In this document: piece by piece, positions 1-5,050 of the stretch
Numbering within the stretch: the first letter of the stretch is position 1
How the letters are laid out: the number at the start of each line of letters is the position of its first letter
From: DAOTTI01 sp034437795
Lineage (GTDB): Bacteria; Chloroflexota; UBA11872; UBA12225
Direction: 5' to 3'
Length of the DNA stretch: 7,415 nt
NCBI GenBank assembly: GCA_034437795.1
Contig: DAOTTI010000100.1
Location: 1-7,415, forward strand
Notes under the pieces: model-generated
Told to the model about the DNA's origin: nothing
The model's database searches: none
What the model saw: the letters and a program-made list of their open reading frames with translations, nothing else
Program-made: the position numbers and the translations under genes

Positions 1-1
1 C

Positions 2-128
2 GGGCGGCGCCCCGGCGGGGGAAGATGATGTCCGGGGCGCCGCCCTGTGGGGGGCTCGGCGGATGGGCAGAGCCGCCGAGCACGTGCAGTCTACTCCAGC
101 CAGGAGCGCCGCGCTGTGAAGGTTTCCC
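2..128 (-). ncRNA. Copy 1 of a two-copy structured element (putative small RNA or leader)
   Basis: Read on the minus strand, this element has, in order: box A (GGGAAA-N3-TCACAG, 128 to 114), a 19-nt spacer, box B (GTAGACT, 94 to 88), a 5-nt spacer, and box C (TGCTCGG, 82 to 76). Box C opens a 9-bp perfect hairpin (54-62 with 73-81, 10-nt loop). A 14-bp perfect hairpin follows (2-15 with 32-45, 16-nt loop). The same boxes and hairpins recur in the same order at 321-444. The four stem positions that differ between the copies are all G-C to A-T swaps with the partner base changed too, which suggests selection on RNA structure. The window edge cuts off whatever follows the last stem, so a T-tract cannot be seen here. 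I do not recognise the family. It could be a small RNA, an attenuated leader, or a dispersed DNA repeat. Confidence 0.45.
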
Positions 129-320
129 GCGCCACGGGGCCGAGCGCGCTCCCTCCAGCACGCAGACTGCCGGACGCGCAAGGCTTCCCCCGGCATGGGG
201 GGCGGGCATCGCAGCATCCGGCTCGATGTCGGGCAGAGGGCGCACGGCCGTGGCGATGCAGCGGACGGCCCGGCTCGCGCATCAGCCAGGCTGGGCAGGA
301 GCGCGCAGCCGGAGACGCCC

Positions 321-444
321 GGAAAAGAAGCAGCGCCCCGAGGGGGTGGGTCGGGGCGCTGCTTTGAGCGAGCTCAGGGGGTGGAGGCACCCGAGCAAGC
401 GTAGTCTACAGCAGGGGCCCCGCGTTCGTCTGTGAGCTTTTCCC
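321..444 (-). ncRNA. Copy 2 of the two-copy structured element, ending in an intrinsic terminator
   Basis: On the minus strand this shows box A (GGGAAA-N3-TCACAG, 444 to 430; 12 of 15 positions equal to copy 1), a 20-nt spacer, box B (GTAGACT, 409 to 403; identical), a 5-nt spacer, and box C (TGCTCGG, 397 to 391; identical). Hairpin 1 is formed by 372-375 with 393-396 and 379-383 with 388-392, with a 4-nt loop and a 3-nt bulge. Hairpin 2 is the terminator at 328-364, followed by a T-rich tail. No open reading frame with coding character runs through it. The order boxes, hairpin, terminator is what one expects of a short terminated RNA. No convincing -35 site was found, so its promoter is unknown. 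Family unrecognised; a DNA repeat is the alternative. Confidence 0.5.
323..364 (-). terminator. Strong intrinsic terminator (minus strand, possibly bidirectional)
   Basis: A perfect 14-bp stem joins 328-341 and 351-364 with a 9-nt loop. On the minus strand the stem is followed by TTCTTTTCC, a good U-tract. On the plus strand only TTT follows, so termination of minus-strand transcripts is favoured. No minus-strand protein gene ends just upstream. The terminator therefore most likely closes the structured element described at 321-444, or a long 3' untranslated region of the small gene at 906-1115. Confidence 0.65.
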
Positions 445-785
445 AATCCCTTGCGCCCAAGCTCGCGGCCGGAGCAACGGCATCGCAACGCCGGCCCAAC
501 CTCGTCCCTGCCGCGGCCGGCGCAGGATAAGGAGCGATGGTCGGTCCGTCTGGCGCTCTGCTGCGCCGCCACCTGTGGCTGCAGGTGTTCCCTGGCCACG
601 GCGGCTTCGGGCCAGGCCATGGCCGGCCGCGCGTCAGTACGCCGGGCCGGCCGCCACCACAGGTAGTGGCGCAGGTGTACTGCGCCGACCAGCGCGGCTG
701 GCCGGTGCCGGCCGGTCCCCATACGGAGCGCCAAGGGCACGGGGCGAGTGTCCTGGGCCTCCTGGTCGACGTGCGGGTCTGAGCC
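445..785. other. Gene-free interval with no supported feature
   Basis: Six-frame inspection shows only reading frames rich in Arg, Pro, Gly and Ala without domain-like or amphipathic patterns. One plus-strand frame starting at 537 has AAGGAG upstream, but only 2 nt from the ATG, too close to be a normal ribosome site. A modest inverted repeat, CCTGGCC with GGCCAGG, lies near 590-616. No tRNA, rRNA, CRISPR or transposase signature was seen. Confidence 0.5.
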
Positions 786-869
786 GGACCAACGACACCA
801 GGGCGAATACTCTTTCGTCCTTGGTCCCTTTCCTGGCCGGGGCTCCAGGCTCGCTGCCGGTAAGGGACC
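786..869. promoter_or_regulatory. Mutually exclusive stem pair (attenuator-like)
   Basis: GGACCAA at 786-792 pairs with TTGGTCC at 821-827; the stem extends inward by CGA/TCG across a bulge. The overlapping sequence GGTCCCTT at 823-830 pairs equally well with AAGGGACC at 862-869, and that second structure also encloses a 5-bp stem (832-836 with 845-849). The two outer stems share 823-827 and cannot form together. Such alternatives are typical of attenuators and riboswitch-type leaders. No adjacent gene start on either strand makes the regulatory target obvious. On the minus strand it would lie in the 3' region of the gene at 906-1115. Confidence 0.3.
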
Positions 870-905
870 CGGCCCGCGCCGCCGGCGTGCGGCCGGCTCG
901 CGCGC

Positions 906-1115
906 CTACTGCCGGCCAGCAGGCCGCGCGTCGGCGGCCTGCTGGGTTGCGTCCGACAGGGGCTCGATCCGCGTGTCCACCGGCGTCAGGCTCTCGCGCC
1001 GGACGTCCCAGGCGATCACGCGGGCCGCGGCCGGCGTCCAGGCGACGCCTACCAGGTGCCACCCATCCGTGCTCTGGGTGCGGCGGTACACCGCCCAGGC
1101 GTTCTGTTTTGCCAT
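906..1115 (-). CDS. Small protein of unknown function (69 aa)
   Basis: A 69-residue reading frame starts MAKQNAWAVYRRTQ and ends in TAG. The ATG at 1115 is chosen because GAGGGAG lies a few bases upstream, and because the longer frame upstream (to 1292) looks non-coding. Its third codon positions are mostly G or C, as in the neighbouring genes, and the segment WHLVGVAWTPAAARVIAWDV (about residues 19-38) has the hydrophobic alternation of a beta-hairpin or small fold. There is no signal peptide, membrane segment or metal motif. The C-terminal tail (from about residue 53) is Ala/Gln/Arg rich and overlaps a 12-bp perfect inverted repeat, so it may be partly shaped by nucleic-acid structure. I do not recognise the family. 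It stands alone, with gene-free DNA on both sides. Moderate confidence that it is translated. Confidence 0.5.
   Translation of the reverse strand: MAKQNAWAVYRRTQSTDGWHLVGVAWTPAAARVIAWDVRRESLTPVDTRIEPLSDATQQAADARPAGRQ
916..945. repeat. Perfect 12-bp inverted repeat with 6-nt loop
   Basis: The arms are CCAGCAGGCCGC (916-927) and GCGGCCTGCTGG (934-945), separated by 6 nt. It lies within the last codons of the small gene at 906-1115. No T-run follows on either strand, so it is not a classic intrinsic terminator. It could stabilise or end the transcript, or bind a dimeric protein. Confidence 0.5.
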
Positions 1116-1745
1116 AGGCTCCCTCACTCGTCTTGCCGACGACCTGATACTGAGGGCTCCGGCGGCCAATCGCCCACAGCCATTGCCGGCACGGCTGGCC
1201 CCGAACAATCGCGCCCCGCGATGCGTTCCCTCCCCCTCTGGCGTGTGATGTGGGTGCATGCGCATCTCCAGGTAAGCGGAGGCCCACCGCACGCCACACG
1301 TGTTGCCTGCATGGGCCTAGCCTATCTGGGCGGGAACAACCCACATCACGCGCCTATGGGAGATGCATGGGGCTCCGCATCTGAACCATCCGGGCTCGAC
1401 GAACGATGGCAAGCGTCCTGGCCATTGGCCTGGCGCTAGCGCCGGAGCGATGGGCGCCAGCTCAGCCACAAAGGTACTCGCTCCCGATGATGCCGGCATC
1501 GGGGGAAACCCTGATCTGCTGATCTGCGGCGCTCACTGGTTCCGCGCCCCAGGCGCTGTCGGCTGGCCGGCCCCCATTGTAGTGTCGCCTCCGCTGGTTG
1601 GGAGCACGTTGCGTGCCAGTCGAGGTGCCGTGGAGAAAAACACGCGGCCAGAGCCGCCCACGCCTCCGCTGGTGCCTAATCCGAGCCGGCGCCTTCTGGC
1701 CTTGAGGCGGGGCCTGCCCGTGCTCGTGAAACCAGGCCGGCCCAC
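1116..1745. other. Gene-free interval between the small gene and the allA-like gene
   Basis: No frame on either strand here has coding character. It contains several short symmetric sequences: ATCGCG-N3-CGCGAT at 1208-1222, the 12-bp palindrome GGCGCTAGCGCC at 1432-1443, a direct tandem CTGATCTG pair at 1511-1526, and two scattered inverted-repeat pairs between 1246 and 1366. It could be degraded ancestral coding sequence, but no family is recognisable in it. Confidence 0.45.
1635..1657 (-). terminator. Possible weak terminator of the binding protein / allA-like pair
   Basis: About 90 nt past the stop codon at 1746, the minus strand shows GCGGC-TCTG-GCCGC, a 5-bp stem with a 4-nt loop, followed by GTG and then TTTTT (1636-1640). 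The stem is short but fully GC and the T-tract is clear. It is the best candidate end for this transcript; the distance from the stop and the small stem keep confidence low. Confidence 0.28.
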
Positions 1746-2228
1746 TCACCCGACCTGGAGGCGCACCTCAACGTTGCAATCCTCGCGCAGGTGCAGCAGC
1801 TCCGTGTGCTCGCGGAAGACGTCGGTCTGGACGTTGATCACCTGGCAGGCGTCCTTGTCCAGCGCACGGGGCTCAATGTGCCAGGTCCCCGGATGAAAGA
1901 GGAAGGCCGTCTTGCCGTCGGTGACGAAGGCCGCGATCTTCGTCGCGTCAAACCCCTCCATCGGCACGTCAGGCGGGGCCACGATCACCACTAGCCGGTC
2001 GCCGTTGAGGGGCACGAACATCTGGCTGTGGTCCAGGTGGCGGTTGATGCGGTCCACCGTTTCCGGCGCACGCCGTACCGTCATCAGCCGCGCCGTGAAC
2101 TGCCCCTCCTGCATCAGCAGCGGCTCGCGCGGCTCGCCAACGACGCGGCCATAAGGGGCAAAGGCCTCGGGAGTAAGCGGGCGCGCCTTAATCGTCACCC
2201 GCTCCAGGTCGGCGGTCGATACTGCCAC
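1746..2228 (-). CDS. Ureidoglycolate lyase (AllA)-family cupin-like protein
   Basis: The 160-residue product matches the usual length of the ureidoglycolate lyase family (Pfam ureidoglycolate hydrolase type), which cleaves ureidoglycolate to glyoxylate and urea in allantoin breakdown. Visible features: LTPEAFAPYGRVV near residues 18-30, the core RHLDHSQMFVPLNGDRLVVIV (about 63-83), and FHPGTWHIEP (111-120). This last corresponds to the family's HPG-x-WH active-region signature, with His112 and His117. The GTG at 2228 is taken as the start because AAGGAG sits 6 nt upstream and homology-like sequence begins there; the frame stays open to 2594 but only as antisense to the binding-protein gene. 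It follows the solute-binding protein by 35 nt, so the two are probably co-transcribed. The family includes members of untested specificity, and without other purine-degradation genes the true substrate may be another ureido or keto acid. The family call is firm, the substrate is inference. Confidence 0.82.
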   Translation of the reverse strand: MAVSTADLERVTIKARPLTPEAFAPYGRVVGEPREPLLMQEGQFTARLMTVRRAPETVDRINRHLDHSQMFVPLNGDRLVVIVAPPDVPMEGFDATKIAAFVTDGKTAFLFHPGTWHIEPRALDKDACQVINVQTDVFREHTELLHLREDCNVEVRLQVG

Positions 2229-2263
2229 GGCGCTCTCCTTTAGTGCGTGCTGTGCAGGGCGTG

Positions 2264-3625
2264 TCAGGGCTTGATCGGCACGGTCATGCCCTTGTACGGC
2301 AGGCAGGCCCCGTACTCGACCTCGTTGTTCACCCGCGCGGTAAAGGTCTTGAGGAAGTCGCTCATCGTCGCCTGGCCGGCGAAGACCTGCGCGATCTCGT
2401 TGCCATACTCGGAATAGTGGCGGGAGAGATGGTTGTGGCGGAAGTGGATGCCGTAGGGGACCTTGTAGGCGTCCGCGAAGACGTGGGTGTGCAGCTTGGG
2501 GTCCTTGACGAAGACCTCCTGCCACTTCTTGAGCGTAGGGAGCTGGATCTTCTCGCGGGCCCAGAAGCCCTGCACGTCGTCTCCCGCCAGCCACTTCACG
2601 AACTGGTAGGACTCCTCGGGATATTTCGTGGACTTGGAGATGGTGTGGGGGTTGCCGGAGACGATGGTCACGCCCGGCTGGCCGCGGCGGCGCCCGGGGA
2701 ACGGGGCGATGTCGTACTCGAAGGCGCCGCCAATCTCCCGCCGGATCCGGTCATGCGACGCCGCCGCGCGGATGCGGAACACGGCGCGGCCGATGCCAAA
2801 GGGCTTCTCGTCTCCCCCAAGCTCGGTCGCTACGGCATTGGGCATGATGAGCTTCTTGTTGAACCAGTCGTAGATCAGGTTGTGCGCATCGATCGACTCC
2901 CTGGAGTCCAGCGTATAGCGCATCTTCTCGAAGTCCGCCCACGTGCCGCCGAAGGACCAGACGAACATCCCGTTCGCCTCGGACATGCCGGTGTAGGACA
3001 TGCGCACGCCGTAGATGTCCGTGCCGGAGTTGCCCGTGACCTTGAAGGTCTTGGTCATGATCTCCTGCATGTCGTCGAAGGTCCACTGCCCCTTGAGGTC
3101 ATCCCACGGGTCCTTGGCCCCCGCCTGCTTGATCAGGGTCTTGTTGTAGTACACGGCGCGGGGGTCGGCGTCGAACGGCATGGCGTAGGTCTTGCCGCAC
3201 CAGATCTCGCTGCCCATCAGCACGTATTGCTTGAGCAGATCGATCTTGTCGCGCTTGAGGTAATCCCCGATCTCCAGGATGACGCCCGCGTTGTAGAACT
3301 GGCTCCAGGAGAAGTTCTCGCCGTTGACGACGTCCGGCGCGGTGCCGGCGACGTACCAGGCCGTGTACTTGGACATGTCGCGGTTGGCCGCCGACAGGTC
3401 CATGCGGACCTTAATATTGTGCTCCTGCTCGAACTTCGCGAACAGGGGCACGATCGGCTGGGTGACGGCCTCGTACCAGGTATTGAACGTGATCTCGACC
3501 GGCGCCCCCTGCCGAGGCCTGGCGCCGCCCGCCGTCCCGCCGATCCCTGGGGCGCAGCCGGCCAGCGCGCCAATCACGCCTGCGCCCCCAATCGCCTGCA
3601 ACATCCGCCGTCTGGTCGTGGCCAT
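2264..3625 (-). CDS. Extracellular solute-binding lipoprotein, ABC importer family 1 type
   Basis: A 453-residue substrate-binding protein, the usual length for the family-1 (sugar-type) binding proteins of ABC importers. The N-terminus has a twin-arginine stretch (TTRRRMLQ, residues 3-10), a hydrophobic core and a lipobox LAGC with Cys24, so it is probably exported folded by Tat and lipid-anchored outside the membrane. Further family features: ITFNTWYEAVTQPIVPLFAKFEQEHNI after the linker (about 45-71), TAPDVV (95-100), FDADPRAVYYNKTLIKQAG (151-169), and WTFDDMQEI (181-189). The ATG at 3625 is preceded by GAGGAGGA at a 7-nt spacing; the frame extends upstream to 3832 but lacks a signal there. 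The permeases and ATPase are not in this window. Co-location with the AllA-like gene hints at a ureide or related nitrogenous substrate, but the fold class more often binds sugars. A -35/-10 pair lies about 115-140 nt upstream. Confidence 0.9.
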   Translation of the reverse strand: MATTRRRMLQAIGGAGVIGALAGCAPGIGGTAGGARPRQGAPVEITFNTWYEAVTQPIVPLFAKFEQEHNIKVRMDLSAANRDMSKYTAWYVAGTAPDVVNGENFSWSQFYNAGVILEIGDYLKRDKIDLLKQYVLMGSEIWCGKTYAMPFDADPRAVYYNKTLIKQAGAKDPWDDLKGQWTFDDMQEIMTKTFKVTGNSGTDIYGVRMSYTGMSEANGMFVWSFGGTWADFEKMRYTLDSRESIDAHNLIYDWFNKKLIMPNAVATELGGDEKPFGIGRAVFRIRAAASHDRIRREIGGAFEYDIAPFPGRRRGQPGVTIVSGNPHTISKSTKYPEESYQFVKWLAGDDVQGFWAREKIQLPTLKKWQEVFVKDPKLHTHVFADAYKVPYGIHFRHNHLSRHYSEYGNEIAQVFAGQATMSDFLKTFTARVNNEVEYGACLPYKGMTVPIKP

Positions 3626-3737
3626 CGTCCTGTCCTCCTCAGCATCTGGCTCCGGAGTGCCATCCGGAGTAGCTGCCCGCCTTCCTGGCGCCTGCAGGCG
3701 ACCCGTTCCGGCGGGTCCCGGCCTGAGCTTCAGCATT

Positions 3738-3767
3738 ACCCTACCGGCCGCGGGGCGTTCTTGTCCA
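3738..3767 (-). promoter_or_regulatory. Candidate promoter of the binding protein gene
   Basis: On the minus strand, TGGACA (3767 to 3762) and TAGGGT (3743 to 3738) are separated by 18 nt. The -35 matches TTGACA at five of six positions; the -10 is poorer, with only T, A and the final T conserved. Transcription would begin near 3731 and give a leader of about 105 nt. Confidence 0.35.
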
Positions 3768-3797
3768 CTCGCCATGCAGCAAGGGGTGCGTGCGACA

Positions 3798-3816
3798 CGT
3801 TCGCCTGCCACGAACG
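3798..3816. promoter_or_regulatory. Dyad CGTTCG-N7-CGAACG, possible operator
   Basis: A perfect 6-bp dyad with a 7-nt centre lies about 30 nt upstream of the plus-strand start at 3844. It sits just before TAGGAT (3818-3823), a -10-like hexamer. Position and symmetry fit a dimeric regulator site, but no regulator gene is in the window and no good -35 accompanies the -10. Confidence 0.28.
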
Positions 3817-3843
3817 GTAGGATTCGGCCCAACCGTGATCTCT

Positions 3844-4266
3844 ATGGACCTCGCCCGCGAGCTGAAGGTGGCCGGCCTCCCCTGGCGGCCGCAGCGGGGC
3901 GATCTGGCGATGGACCGGCTAAACGTGCCGTACCTGGTGGTCGCCGACGGGACGGATGAGTCCGGCGGCGTGCAGATCGATACCGGCCACGCGGTGGAGC
4001 GCCGGCCGCTGCTCAGCCTCACCTGGCTCCCACGGCTGGACCACCTGCTGGCCTTCCTGGCTCGCTACGGGCCGGTGGAGGTCGCCGTCGGGCGCGCGGG
4101 GGGCGGGCGGGCCGGCTATCACTGGCGGGTGGCCATCGACGACGGGACGGGCGGCGCGCGGCGCGTCTTCGAGGCCGGCGATGGCGCCGATGCCGCCGGC
4201 CAGGCCCTGTACTATCTCCTGGCCCAGGCCGGCTGGCGGCCCGGCCCGCCGCTGGCCGGCGCCTAG
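3844..4266 (+). CDS. Conserved-looking hypothetical protein (140 aa)
   Basis: The 140-residue product is soluble by appearance: no signal peptide, membrane segment or cysteine motif. The N-terminal part (MDLARELKVAGLPWRPQRGD) looks like a helix followed by a turn. The middle has WLPRLDHLLAFLARYGPVEVAV (about 61-82), a long helix running into a strand, followed by a Gly-rich loop and a second strand (YHWRVAIDD, 92-100). The C-terminus is Gly/Ala/Pro rich. ATG at 3844 is preferred because the sequence before it looks non-coding; GTG at 3835 in the same frame is an alternative, and no strong ribosome site precedes either, so a leaderless start is possible. I do not recognise the family and assign no function. 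It heads a plus-strand series with the metallohydrolase 77 nt downstream. Confidence 0.7.
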   Translation: MDLARELKVAGLPWRPQRGDLAMDRLNVPYLVVADGTDESGGVQIDTGHAVERRPLLSLTWLPRLDHLLAFLARYGPVEVAVGRAGGGRAGYHWRVAIDDGTGGARRVFEAGDGADAAGQALYYLLAQAGWRPGPPLAGA

Positions 4267-4343
4267 CGCCCACGGCTCAGCGGCGGACCGGAGGCGCGCG
4301 TTGGGCCCGCCCCTCGCAGGCGCTCAGACGCTACCATCCGCGC

Positions 4344-5015
4344 ATGGCCGCCACACGGCAGCGGATCCTCGACGCCGACGTGCAGGTAGACTGGTTCGGC
4401 CCGCTGGGCCCGCTGGCCAATAACCTCTATTTGATCATCGTGCCCCACCAGGCGCGGGCGATGGCCGTCGATGCCCCGCCGGAAACCCTGGACGTGGTGC
4501 TGCCGGCAGTGCGCGAGCAGGGCCTTGCGCTGGAGCTTGTGGTGGCGACCCACAGCCACTGGGACCACGTGGCGGAGGCCGGCGCGCTGGCGGACGCCAC
4601 GGGGGCGGCCATCGTCGCCCACCGGCTGGATGCGCCGGACCTGGCCCAGCCCAGACCGTCCGCTCTGTTCCCAGAGATCCGCGTCCCGTCGGCGCCCGTG
4701 GCGCGTGAAGTGGATGACGGCGATCTCCTGACCCTGGGACCGCTGGAGGTCCACGTCTGGCACACGCCCGGGCATACGCCGGGCTCGATCTGCCTCTACC
4801 TCCCCCGCCAGGGCCTGCTCTTCAGCGGCGACACCCTGTTTGCCGGCAGCTACGGCCGGTATGATCTCCCCGGCGGGGACCCCGGCCGGCTGATGGCCTC
4901 CCTACGCCGCCTGGCGGCGCTGCCGGCGCCGACCATGGTCCTGCCGGGGCATGGCCCGCCGACCACGATTGGCGACGAGACGTGGCTCCGTCGGCTGGGG
5001 GCGGCCGGCGGCTGA
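4344..5015 (+). CDS. Metallo-beta-lactamase-fold hydrolase, glyoxalase II-like
   Basis: The 223-residue protein is a typical single-domain metallo-beta-lactamase-fold enzyme. It carries the full set of metal ligands: THSHWDH (His70, His72, Asp74, His75), HTPGHTPGS (His144), SGDTLF (Asp163), and a C-terminal PGHG (His203). The pattern HTPGHTPGS / SGDTLF / PGHG is that of the hydroxyacylglutathione hydrolase-like subgroup, which hydrolyses thioesters or related bonds with a dinuclear, usually zinc, centre in the cytoplasm. Substrate specificity cannot be read from this sequence. The N-terminal NNLYLIIVPHQARAMAVDAP (26-45) is the usual first beta-hairpin carrying the conserved Asp. The ATG at 4344 lacks an obvious ribosome site. 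The gene lies 35 nt before the SDR gene at 5051, so co-transcription is likely. Confidence 0.88.
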   Translation: MAATRQRILDADVQVDWFGPLGPLANNLYLIIVPHQARAMAVDAPPETLDVVLPAVREQGLALELVVATHSHWDHVAEAGALADATGAAIVAHRLDAPDLAQPRPSALFPEIRVPSAPVAREVDDGDLLTLGPLEVHVWHTPGHTPGSICLYLPRQGLLFSGDTLFAGSYGRYDLPGGDPGRLMASLRRLAALPAPTMVLPGHGPPTTIGDETWLRRLGAAGG

Positions 5016-5050
5016 CCGCTGCCCGAACGGTTGAGCCTGGGAGATTTGTC

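Larger units (their letters stand above)
3626..3843. promoter_or_regulatory. Divergent intergenic region between the binding protein and the 140-aa gene
   Basis: This 218-nt spacer separates genes transcribed in opposite directions and should hold both promoters. Besides the promoter and dyad listed separately, it contains a direct repeat TCCGGAGT at 3651-3658 and 3663-3670 (12-nt period, each copy holding the palindrome TCCGGA), an 8-bp palindrome CCTGCAGG at 3691-3698, and a hairpin GACCCG-N6-CGGGTC at 3700-3717. The direct repeat and hairpin lie in the predicted 5' leader of the binding-protein transcript. Confidence 0.5.

Noticed and set aside
88..409. GTAGACT boxes read as -10 promoter elements (TAGACT)
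   Set aside because: The conserved TCACAG box lies 20-21 nt upstream rather than about 17, and no -35-like hexamer stands at the correct distance in either copy. Box conservation is better explained as part of a longer element.
537..782. An 81-codon plus-strand frame preceded by AAGGAG
   Set aside because: The ribosome-site-like sequence is only 2 nt from the ATG, and the first half of the translation looks non-coding. The end (VYCADQRGWPVPAGPH) is mildly protein-like, but not enough to call.
634..1344. A 236-codon minus-strand frame overlapping the small gene
   Set aside because: Composition is Arg/Pro/Gly/Ala rich with no domain-like pattern, and it overlaps the better-supported 906-1115 frame.
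2229..2594. An N-terminal extension of the AllA-like protein to 282 residues
   Set aside because: The extension overlaps the 3' end of the binding-protein gene out of frame and looks random. A GTG with AAGGAG six bases upstream at 2228 is a far better start.
2243..3820. A 525-codon open frame on the plus strand, antisense to the solute-binding protein
   Set aside because: It is rich in Val, Gly, Arg, Asp and Leu in the way produced by reading GC-biased codons backwards. The minus-strand protein has clear export signals and family motifs, so this is a shadow.
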